Positions 15,261 to 20,871 of a stretch of 20,871 bases of DNA are shown one piece after another. This DNA is from an uncultured Spirochaetales bacterium (GTDB lineage: Bacteria; Spirochaetota; Spirochaetia; Treponematales; Treponemataceae): contig CAMGSV010000017.1 of the NCBI GenBank assembly GCA_946061495.1, forward strand, positions 1 through 20,871. Direction: 5' to 3'. Within the stretch, counting starts at the first letter, position 1, and every line of letters begins with the position of its first letter. The position numbers and the translations under genes were made by a program. Under the pieces are notes generated by a model, which did not search any database, was not told the origin of the DNA, and saw only the letters and a list, made by a program, of their open reading frames with translations.

Positions 15261-15827
15261 ATGATACTTGGAATGACGGTGACAGAATGTATCGGCCAAC
15301 TGTTCGGGCTGGTGGCGGTGGCAATTTCCTTTGTGGCATACCAGATGTCCACCCAGAAAAAGATTCTCATCATGAACATGCTGGTGACCATCGCCATCAT
15401 GATAAACTACGCCCTCATCGGGGCTGTCACCGGGATGATTCTGAACATCGTCTGCATCGTCAGGAACATCATCTTCATCAACCGGGACAAGAAGATTTTT
15501 TCCTATCGGTTCTATCCCTACCTGCTGATGGTAATAATCGGCAGTCTGAGCCTGCTGACAGGAGAAGGCCCCCATGCAATCCTCATTACCATAGGACTCA
15601 TGGTGAACACCTTTGCCCTCTCCCTGACAAATCCCCAGGCCACCCGCTACACCATGGCTATCTCATGCAGCTTCATTCTGGCCTACAACGTCTTTGTGCG
15701 TTCCTATGGCGGCATACTCAATGAGGCGGTGGCCATCACCTCTTCCGTCATGGGAATCATTCGTCACCGCAGAGTCCTTTCTTCCATGGAATATAGGAAC
15801 CAGAAAAAAAATAAGCCCCGCAAGTGA
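15261..15827 (+). CDS. YgjV-like small inner-membrane protein
   Basis: 188 residues from ATG 15261, with GGAGG seven bases upstream. About six hydrophobic segments fill residues 8-165, separated by short loops, one of them positively charged (NRDKKIFSYR). The tail HRRVLSSMEYRNQKKNKPRK is strongly basic and presumably cytosolic. Length, topology and the opening QLFGLVAVAISFVAYQMSTQ resemble the YgjV family, whose function is unknown. It is the last gene of the glycosidase-ppx-ppk run, 25 bases after ppk, so it may be related to polyphosphate only by position. Its A-rich 3' end overlaps the T-run of a terminator reading from the opposite strand. Confidence 0.72.
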   Translation: MILGMTVTECIGQLFGLVAVAISFVAYQMSTQKKILIMNMLVTIAIMINYALIGAVTGMILNIVCIVRNIIFINRDKKIFSYRFYPYLLMVIIGSLSLLTGEGPHAILITIGLMVNTFALSLTNPQATRYTMAISCSFILAYNVFVRSYGGILNEAVAITSSVMGIIRHRRVLSSMEYRNQKKNKPRK

Positions 15828-15855
15828 ATCCTGCAAAACAGGCTCCACCACGGGG
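15803..15855 (-). terminator. Probable terminator of the manC operon, overlapping the convergent CDS
   Basis: On the minus strand CCCCG (15855-15851) pairs with CGGGG (15820-15816), enclosing a second hairpin CCTG/CAGG with loop TTTTG (15842-15830). CTTATTTTTTTT follows directly. The T-run is the complement of lysine codons at the end of the convergent YgjV-like gene. The outer stem is only 5 bp with unpaired bases between, so efficiency is uncertain. Confidence 0.5.
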
Positions 15856-15879
15856 ATGCTCTTTCACTCCACTCCAGTA

Positions 15880-17115
15880 TTACTTTTCGTACAGCACGGG
15901 TTCCACAGGTTGAGGAGTGGGAATGACAGGCTCCTGAACAGGCTTTCGCACCGCCACCTTCACGATAACAGGCCGATTGTAGGTAGCCTTTGTCTCCGGA
16001 TCACGAGTTTTTTCCCAACCCAGATAGCTGGTGATATTGCCTTCTTGGTCAAAGGTAAAGGGTGGGTTTTCAAAGTACTTCTTGGTGTCATCATTGTACT
16101 GGAGGATATTCATGTTCAAGGAGGTGGACACCAGCCGGCCCTCTCCATTGTAGGAGTAGTTGTAGACGGAAATGTCATCAAAGCTTTCCTCCCAGTAAAT
16201 GAGCCGATTGTGATGCGGCACCACAAAGAGGCCGTTGCAATGGCGGCGATATTCCAACCCAGCCAAATGGACATAACCAGGCTTGGGGAAGAACACACTG
16301 CCGTCATCGTAGACAAACAACTCGGTGGAACCATTTTCCAGGGTGAACTTGAACTGGCCAAAGGCAAAGTCATCTGCCTCAGCGGAAAATCTCAGCACCT
16401 CGCCATTGCTTCTAAAGGCAATGGCGCTGCGAGCCTTGGTAAAATAGGTGGTTTCGTCCACCGTCACCATACAGATATCCTCAGGAGAGACCTCCGCAAC
16501 AACGCCATTGGGGTGCAGTTCCATGACGGAGCCTTCCTGGGGATAAATCTTTCCGATCGATGAATCCAGCGGCTTTGACTTGCTGATAGTAAAAGACTGG
16601 ATGGTGCCGTTTTCATGGAAGAACATCCGATAGCCACTACGGGCAGAAACCACACCGGACTTCAGCTTCACCTGACAATCCTCCGCCAGCTCCACAGAAG
16701 AAGGTATCCAGTTGTCATAGAAGGTAATGGACTTTGGAGCCACGTTAATACGTCCCACAGAACCAGTAATATCTGTTGTTTTGGCCAGCTCCATCTCCTC
16801 CACCGCTCCTGACTCATAAAAAGAGATGGGAGTGGTGGTATAGGTCAGGGAACCCACCGGACTTTCATATTCTCCAGAAGCAGCGGGCTGAAATTCCTTT
16901 ATACTGCCATTTTCGTAAAAATACACCTCCTCCACAGCCTCCAACGATCCCAGTGGCGTATTGAGGGTGCAGGCTTCTTTCAGCCGAACGTAGACAATCT
17001 TTCCATTGTTCTGCCGAACCTCGGTAATGCGGGCATCACTTCCTTCTGGCAACGGAACAGCAAAGGCACCCAAAGCCCCGCAAAGCAACAGCAATGACAA
17101 CACAACTCTTTTCAT
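15880..17115 (-). CDS. Exported protein of tandem 32-34-residue FY-x-x-G repeats
   Basis: 411 residues, ATG 17115 with GGAGG eight bases upstream. A typical signal peptide (1-19, cut after Ala-Phe-Ala19) precedes a repeat region. Glycines of an aromatic-x-x-x-Gly-x-Ile/Val motif fall at residues 38, 70, 103, (136, here Trp), 170, 204, 238 and 272, so the spacing is 32-34 throughout. Each unit reads roughly small-Gly-Ser/Lys-Leu/Ile, a variable stretch, then Phe-Tyr-x-x-Gly-x-Ile. Two looser copies follow at Gly326 and Gly359. The pattern resembles MORN/YwqK or YD-type beta-hairpin repeats. The C-terminus is a Pro/Val/Glu-rich tail. It starts 18 bases after manC and is cotranscribed with it, so it could handle or be decorated by a mannose-containing polymer; that is inference. 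Confidence 0.8.
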   Translation of the reverse strand: MKRVVLSLLLLCGALGAFAVPLPEGSDARITEVRQNNGKIVYVRLKEACTLNTPLGSLEAVEEVYFYENGSIKEFQPAASGEYESPVGSLTYTTTPISFYESGAVEEMELAKTTDITGSVGRINVAPKSITFYDNWIPSSVELAEDCQVKLKSGVVSARSGYRMFFHENGTIQSFTISKSKPLDSSIGKIYPQEGSVMELHPNGVVAEVSPEDICMVTVDETTYFTKARSAIAFRSNGEVLRFSAEADDFAFGQFKFTLENGSTELFVYDDGSVFFPKPGYVHLAGLEYRRHCNGLFVVPHHNRLIYWEESFDDISVYNYSYNGEGRLVSTSLNMNILQYNDDTKKYFENPPFTFDQEGNITSYLGWEKTRDPETKATYNRPVIVKVAVRKPVQEPVIPTPQPVEPVLYEK

Positions 17116-17133
17116 TTATTTAGCCTCCAAATT

Positions 17134-18546
17134 CTAGCACCGGCCGTAGCGGTCCTCAAATCGAATGATATCATCCTCCTCCAGATAGGGGCCGGACTGC
17201 ACCTCAATCAGCTCCAGGGGAACCTTGCCGGGATTTTCCAGGGCGTGGATAGTTCCCAGAGGGATGAAGGTGGACTGGTTCTCCCCCAACAGCAGCTCCT
17301 GGTCGCCATTACGCACCAAGGCGGTGCCGGACACCACAATCCAGTGCTCCGCCCGATGGTAGTGCATCTGGACAGAGAGCTTTGCCCCCGGCTTTACGGT
17401 AATGTGCTTCACCTTGTAGCGGTGCCCCCGCTCGATGGACTCGTAGCTTCCCCAAGGCCGGACACCAACCTGGTTCTCCTCCACGCTGCTGTGGCGCTGC
17501 TGGTGCTTCAACTCCTCCACAATGTCCTTCACACCCTGCACCTGATTCCGGTCCGCCACCAGAACGGCATCCTTTGTCTCCACCACCACCGCATTCCGCA
17601 GACCCACGGCGGCCACCAAACGGCTCTGGCTATAAATATAGGAATCCTTCGTGTCATGGACAACCACATCCCCAAAGAGGACATTCCGGTTCTGGTCCTT
17701 TTCGTTCACCTCCCACAAGGCGGACCAGGCGCCCACATCGTTCCAGCCTGCATCCAGAGGAATCACCATGCCCTTGTCCGTGCGCTCCATCACAGCGTAG
17801 TCGATGGAGCTGGAGGGACTAGCGGCAAAGCCTTCCCTGTCCAGCCGGATGAAGTCCACCTCCACCACCGCCTTGTCAAAGGCTACCTGGACGCTCTCGT
17901 AGATGGCAGGCTCAAAGCGACGCAGCTCCTCCAGGTAGGCGGTGGCCTTGAACACAAACATTCCACTGTTCCAGAAGTATTCGCCGCTGTCCAGATACTG
18001 CTGGGCGGTGGCACGATCCGGCTTTTCCACAAACCGCTCCAGGGGAAACACCTCCGCGCCAGAGCTCACCTGAGCCTTGATGTAACCATAGCCCGTCTCC
18101 GGAGCAGTGGGCGTAATGCCGAAAGTCACCAGAGAGCCGTCCGCCGCCCTCTGGCAAGCCAGCTGCACTCCATGGACAAATGCTGCCTTGTCTTGAATCA
18201 CGTGGTCGGAGGGAAGGACAACCAGCACCGCATCCCCATCCACTTGCAACGCCTTAAAGGCGCCAGCTGCAATGGCGGGAGCCGTATTCCGGCCCAAGGG
18301 CTCCAGAATGATGCAGGGCTTCTCCACACCCACCTGGGTCAGCTGGTCCGCCACGATGAAGCGATGGCTTTCATTGCAAATGACGATGGGAGCGGCCACC
18401 TCTATATTTTCCAGCCGCAGCAAGGTTTCCTGAATCATGGTATTCTGGGCGGCCAGAGATAAAAACTGCTTGGGGAATTGACTGCGGGAAAGGGGCCAAA
18501 GCCGTGTTCCCGCTCCACCAGACAAGATAACTGGGATGATTGTCAT
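17134..18546 (-). CDS. manC: Mannose-1-phosphate guanylyltransferase / mannose-6-phosphate isomerase (type II)
   Basis: 470 residues, the normal length of the two-domain enzyme. ATG 18546 has AGGAG six bases upstream. The N-terminal nucleotidyltransferase domain starts with VILSGGAGTRLWPLSRSQF-PKQF, the nucleotide-binding signature, followed by EPLGRNTAPAIAAGA, LPSDHVI and FVEKPD (about 164). The C-terminal cupin domain has QMHYHRAEHWIVVSGTA and ends with the family tail EVQSGPYLEEDDIIRFEDRYGR. It makes GDP-mannose from mannose-1-phosphate and GTP and probably also interconverts fructose- and mannose-6-phosphate, feeding polysaccharide, glycolipid or fucose pathways in the cytosol. It is first in a two-gene operon with an exported repeat protein and has its own good promoter. 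Confidence 0.96.
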   Translation of the reverse strand: MTIIPVILSGGAGTRLWPLSRSQFPKQFLSLAAQNTMIQETLLRLENIEVAAPIVICNESHRFIVADQLTQVGVEKPCIILEPLGRNTAPAIAAGAFKALQVDGDAVLVVLPSDHVIQDKAAFVHGVQLACQRAADGSLVTFGITPTAPETGYGYIKAQVSSGAEVFPLERFVEKPDRATAQQYLDSGEYFWNSGMFVFKATAYLEELRRFEPAIYESVQVAFDKAVVEVDFIRLDREGFAASPSSSIDYAVMERTDKGMVIPLDAGWNDVGAWSALWEVNEKDQNRNVLFGDVVVHDTKDSYIYSQSRLVAAVGLRNAVVVETKDAVLVADRNQVQGVKDIVEELKHQQRHSSVEENQVGVRPWGSYESIERGHRYKVKHITVKPGAKLSVQMHYHRAEHWIVVSGTALVRNGDQELLLGENQSTFIPLGTIHALENPGKVPLELIEVQSGPYLEEDDIIRFEDRYGRC

Positions 18547-18564
18547 AGAAAACTCCTGTACTGT

Positions 18565-18593
18565 AGTATATCAGTCATAGGTTTTTCTGTAAA
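18565..18593 (-). promoter_or_regulatory. Promoter of the manC operon
   Basis: On the minus strand TTTACA (18593-18588) is followed after 17 bases by TATACT (18570-18565). TGA precedes the -10, giving the extended element TGATATACT, also found before the glycosidase gene. The start would be near 18558, with the AGGAG site at 18557-18553, so the leader is very short. Confidence 0.75.
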
Positions 18594-18620
18594 GTTTTCT
18601 GTTACCGAGAGTTGCTCTCT

Positions 18621-18681
18621 AAAATGAAGGGACTTCCCTTAAGGTGGAAAAATAGCACAACCACTCCAGAAGGAAGTCCCT
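18621..18681 (-). terminator. Terminator of the hydrolase gene pair
   Basis: AGGGACTTCC (18628-18637) and GGAAGTCCCT (18672-18681) are a perfect 10-bp inverted repeat. The 34-base interior has a further GGTGG/CCACT pairing (18643-18647 with 18661-18665). On the minus strand the stem ends in TCATTTT, a short T-run. It lies 23 bases after the stop of the downstream hydrolase and before the manC promoter, so it would insulate the two units. The large loop is unusual for an intrinsic terminator. Confidence 0.6.
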
Positions 18682-18704
18682 CAAGCTATACCAATCCTCC
18701 AGTA

Positions 18705-19670
18705 TCAATTCATGTAGCGGGACAAAAAGCTGTTCACCGTAGACCAATACAACTCCGGGTCCGTTTCCCGAGCCTTGGCGTGGCCAGCCCCCGGAACCAC
18801 CAGCTTTTCCTTAGGACAGGTGGCGGCACTGTACACTACATCCAGCATCTCAAAGGGAACAAAACCGTCCCCATCTCCGTGTATGAAGAGAGTGGGTGTG
18901 GAAGAACGGGCTACGGCAGCTTCGCAATCCACCTGGTCAAAGGAATAGTCCGCCTTCAGCTTGGTCAAAAGGGAGGTGACTGGCAGCAGGGGAAAACCGG
19001 GGAGGCCGAATATCTCCTTCAGCTGGTGGGTGAATTCCGCCGTCACGTTGTTGTATCCGCAGTCGGCAATGGCAACCTCCACGTTGGCGGGCAGATTGGC
19101 GGAACCAGTGGTCAGCATGGTGGTGGCAGCACCCATGGAGACACCGTGCATCAGGATACGGGCATCCGGCTCCATGGTCAAAATGCGGGAAAGCCACCCC
19201 AGCATGTCGTAGTGCTCCAGCCAGCCCATGCCGATGTACCGCCCCTGACTGTCCCCATGGGCTCGATGGTGGGGAACCACCACGTTCCAGCCTGCATCCT
19301 GATAGTAGCGTGCATAGTGGGCCATGCCGGTGGGGCCAGCCTTGTAGCCGTGCACCAGCAGGGCGTACTTGTCTGTGGGAGCAGGAGCAGCAAGGTAATA
19401 GCCCACCAGCTCCAGTCCATCGTGACTGATGATGGTCTCCCGCTGACTGGAAGCCACCAGCCACTCCTCCACTGTTTGGGGAATGCCCTGGGACACATCC
19501 TCCTCAGACAGAGGCTCCATCTCCACCTCTTCCTCCGCCAAGGCTCCCTGCTTAAACTGGGAATCCAGGGCATAGGCGAACATGTAGTTGGCACCGAGAA
19601 TCAATCCTACCACCATCACCACGCACAATGAAATCAAACTGTATATAGCAATCTTTGCAGATTTCTTCAT
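18705..19670 (-). CDS. Membrane-anchored alpha/beta hydrolase (second of a tandem pair)
   Basis: 321 residues from ATG 19670. A basic start (MKKSAK) and hydrophobic anchor (8-26) suggest the catalytic domain is exported and tethered. The domain has LLVHGYKAG (oxyanion strand), the nucleophile elbow HGVSMG with Ser178, the acid in HGDGDGFVPF (Asp268) and the base in GAGHAKA (His297). An acidic linker (about 44-60) joins anchor and domain. The family includes esterases, peptidases and thioesterases (S33/YqkD type), so the substrate cannot be given. It is paralogous to the upstream gene, sharing the AHG-SQGRYI-MGW block and the ATCPKEKLVVPGA block. There is no good ribosome-binding site, and a possible promoter places the transcript start at the ATG. 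Confidence 0.88.
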   Translation of the reverse strand: MKKSAKIAIYSLISLCVVMVVGLILGANYMFAYALDSQFKQGALAEEEVEMEPLSEEDVSQGIPQTVEEWLVASSQRETIISHDGLELVGYYLAAPAPTDKYALLVHGYKAGPTGMAHYARYYQDAGWNVVVPHHRAHGDSQGRYIGMGWLEHYDMLGWLSRILTMEPDARILMHGVSMGAATTMLTTGSANLPANVEVAIADCGYNNVTAEFTHQLKEIFGLPGFPLLPVTSLLTKLKADYSFDQVDCEAAVARSSTPTLFIHGDGDGFVPFEMLDVVYSAATCPKEKLVVPGAGHAKARETDPELYWSTVNSFLSRYMN

Positions 19671-19676
19671 ATACAA

Positions 19677-19705
19677 AATATACTGAAAAGTCCGCCTGAA
19701 AGCAA
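19677..19705 (-). promoter_or_regulatory. Possible leaderless-type promoter of the second hydrolase
   Basis: On the minus strand TTGCTT (19705-19700), 17 bases, then TATATT (19682-19677). Six bases separate the -10 from ATG 19670. It lies in the 37-base gap after the stop codon of the first hydrolase, so the second gene may be expressed both by read-through and alone. Confidence 0.45.
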
Positions 19706-19707
19706 AG

Positions 19708-20661
19708 CTATCCCAAAGGAACAAATTGATTCACAAAGGAGGCCACCGTGGACCAATACAGGTCTGGATCTGCGGTACGGGACTGAGCGTGGGCAGCACC
19801 AGGAACCACCAGCTTTTCCTTTGGGCAGGTGGCGGCCGCATACAATTCCTCCAGCATCCAGAAGGGAACAAAGGTGTCATCCTCCCCATGGATAAACAGG
19901 GTGGGCGTGTCCGACTGGGAGACTGCCGCCACGCAATCCACCTCCCCCAAAAAATTTCCCGTGCGGAACCAGGTCATCAATGAGGTGGCAGGCACCAGGG
20001 GAAATGGAGGCAAGCCCATGACACGGGAAACCTTGTCGGTAAGCTCCTCCGGCACGCTGGTATAGCCGCAGTCTTCGATGGCGGCCAGTACGTTGGGGGG
20101 CAAATCCGCCGAGCCGGTGGCCATCATCACTGTGGCAGCTCCCATGGAAAGGCCATGAAGCAGAATCCGTGCCTGCCTATCCTGCCCCACCAGTCGCCGT
20201 GCCCACCCAATGAGGTCCTGATGCTCCTTCCAGCCCATGGTGATGTACCGTCCCTGGCTGTATCCGTGGGCACGATGGTCGGGAACCAGCACATTCCAGC
20301 CAGCATTGTGGTAGACCTGGGCATAGCCTGCCATGGAGGTGGCGGAATTCCGGTAGCCGTGGCTCAAGATCACGTAGCGATGGGTGGGCTGTGAAGCCGG
20401 AATGAAGTAGCCCTGCAGCACCAGGCCGTCCTGGGACTCAATCGTCCATTTCTTGGAGGACAGCAGCATCCACTCTCGGCTGGGAGAAGGCCTGCCGGTA
20501 GCCGGATCGTTGGAATTCACGGAGAGGGGCAAAAGCTCTCCGCTGGCCTTTGAGTCCAGCACAAAGACCACCGTATAGTGGGCAACGAAGAAAATCAGCG
20601 CCAGTGACACCACCAGCAAGGTGACCAGCACCGCAATAGTAATCTTTGTATATGTCTTCAT
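19708..20661 (-). CDS. Membrane-anchored alpha/beta hydrolase (first of a tandem pair)
   Basis: 317 residues from ATG 20661, chosen because MKTYTK followed by a hydrophobic anchor (7-27) is a normal N-terminus; a longer in-frame start at 20697 would add an unlikely stretch. Catalytic residues are Ser172 in HGLSMG, Asp262 in HGEDDTFVPF and His291 in GAAHAQ, with the oxyanion strand VILSHGYRNS at 97-106. The linker after the anchor is Ser/Asn/Pro-rich, unlike the acidic linker of its paralogue. Cys198 in EDCGY and Cys279 in ATCPKEK are kept in both copies. Enzyme class is clear, substrate unknown. The two copies have clearly diverged, so the duplication is not recent. Confidence 0.88.
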   Translation of the reverse strand: MKTYTKITIAVLVTLLVVSLALIFFVAHYTVVFVLDSKASGELLPLSVNSNDPATGRPSPSREWMLLSSKKWTIESQDGLVLQGYFIPASQPTHRYVILSHGYRNSATSMAGYAQVYHNAGWNVLVPDHRAHGYSQGRYITMGWKEHQDLIGWARRLVGQDRQARILLHGLSMGAATVMMATGSADLPPNVLAAIEDCGYTSVPEELTDKVSRVMGLPPFPLVPATSLMTWFRTGNFLGEVDCVAAVSQSDTPTLFIHGEDDTFVPFWMLEELYAAATCPKEKLVVPGAAHAQSRTADPDLYWSTVASFVNQFVPLG

Positions 20662-20668
20662 ACCCCAA

Positions 20669-20697
20669 ACTATAGGCGGGAAATGAAGCGAATGCAA
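20669..20697 (-). promoter_or_regulatory. Possible leaderless-type promoter of the first hydrolase
   Basis: On the minus strand TTGCAT (20697-20692), 17 bases, then TATAGT (20674-20669). Seven bases separate the -10 from ATG 20661. Between them is TTGGGGT, which contains no usefully spaced ribosome-binding site. Confidence 0.5.
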
Positions 20698-20710
20698 AAA
20701 AACTTGGGGG

Positions 20711-20766
20711 AAGTGGGTAGTGCCTAGTTGTTAGTTGCCAGCAATTACTTGTTAGTGCTTAGTGGC
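20711..20766. repeat. Degenerate tandem heptanucleotide array
   Basis: Read in steps of seven from 20718 the plus strand gives TAGTGCC, TAGTTGT, TAGTTGC, CAGCAAT, TACTTGT, TAGTGCT and TAGTGGC; AAGTGGG at 20711 is a possible eighth unit. Five units begin with TAGT in exact register, at 20718, 20725, 20732, 20753 and 20760. The array fills the gap between the hydrolase promoter and the next gene and supplies that gene's last codons. Confidence 0.65.
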
Positions 20767-20871
20767 GGGACGTTCGGCGGAAAGCTGGGCTCCCTCCACC
20801 ATGTAGGGCTGGATGAGGGAAAGCTTTTCCTCCACGGAAAGCGCCTCCCACCAGGCAAGCCATTTCCCTCC
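20752..20871 (-). CDS. C-terminal fragment of an unknown protein (runs off right edge)
   Basis: Reading the minus strand from the edge gives 39 codons and a TAA at 20754-20752: a Trp-rich segment WLAWWEALSVEEKLSLIQPY, then MVEGAQLSAERPATKH. Codon use (CTT TCC, GAG GAA AAG) matches the neighbours. The last codons, ACT AAG CAC TAA, come from the heptamer array, so the natural C-terminus may have been altered by repeat expansion. I cannot name a family from this fragment. Confidence 0.55.
   Translation of the reverse strand, partial: GGKWLAWWEALSVEEKLSLIQPYMVEGAQLSAERPATKH

Noticed and set aside
17245..18462. 405-codon plus-strand open frame across manC
   Set aside because: Antisense to a gene with all type II guanylyltransferase motifs; composition is dominated by His, Leu and Gln with no recognisable domain.

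Overview
The window looks like chromosomal DNA of a diderm bacterium with moderately high GC. It has a TonB-dependent outer-membrane receptor, two lipoproteins and several proteins with signal peptides or N-terminal membrane anchors. The style of several proteins (a large TPR lipoprotein with a relaxed lipobox, a GTAH-type TraB protein, a Cys-less ArsC-like protein) suggests a spirochaete, perhaps Treponema-like. That placement is an impression, not a measurement. I see no phage, transposase or CRISPR locus.

Layout. 1-150: start of a membrane protein gene running off the left edge (minus strand). 264-3636 (plus): a promoter and a complete cobalamin riboswitch lead into a BtuB-like receptor, then an unknown lipoprotein, then an ArsC/Spx-fold protein that has lost its catalytic cysteine and appears to have its own promoter. 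3731-3891 (minus): a self-contained initiator tRNA-fMet unit with promoter and terminator. 3959-8059 (minus): a four-gene operon, in transcription order TPR lipoprotein, TraB/PrgY-family membrane protein, degenerate SDR-like protein, MgtC-family protein. 8123-9988 (plus): a membrane-anchored protein of unknown function, divergent from that operon. 10085-15827 (plus): a GH63/trehalase-like glycosidase, Ppx/GppA phosphatase with an HD domain, polyphosphate kinase 1 and a YgjV-like membrane protein, closely spaced. 15880-18546 (minus): type II mannose-1-phosphate guanylyltransferase followed by an exported protein built of about eight 32-34-residue repeats. 18705-20661 (minus): two tandem paralogous membrane-anchored alpha/beta hydrolases. 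20711-20766: a degenerate tandem array of heptanucleotides running into the stop codon of a gene that enters from the right edge.

How the genes fit together. The first block is a vitamin B12 uptake locus under B12 control. The 10085-15827 block places enzymes for making and breaking polyphosphate beside a sugar hydrolase, which suggests linked storage metabolism. GDP-mannose supply is coupled to an exported repeat protein. The TPR-TraB-SDR-MgtC operon has no function I can name and is the best candidate for an undescribed envelope-associated module.

The most unexpected signals are three. Three genes lacking a good ribosome-binding site carry -35/17 bp/-10 elements placed 6-7 bases before the ATG, as expected for leaderless transcripts. 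The exported protein has a strict 33-34-residue period. The right edge holds a heptamer array. No single locus here is clearly a new system; the region is mostly housekeeping and envelope genes with several unassigned members.
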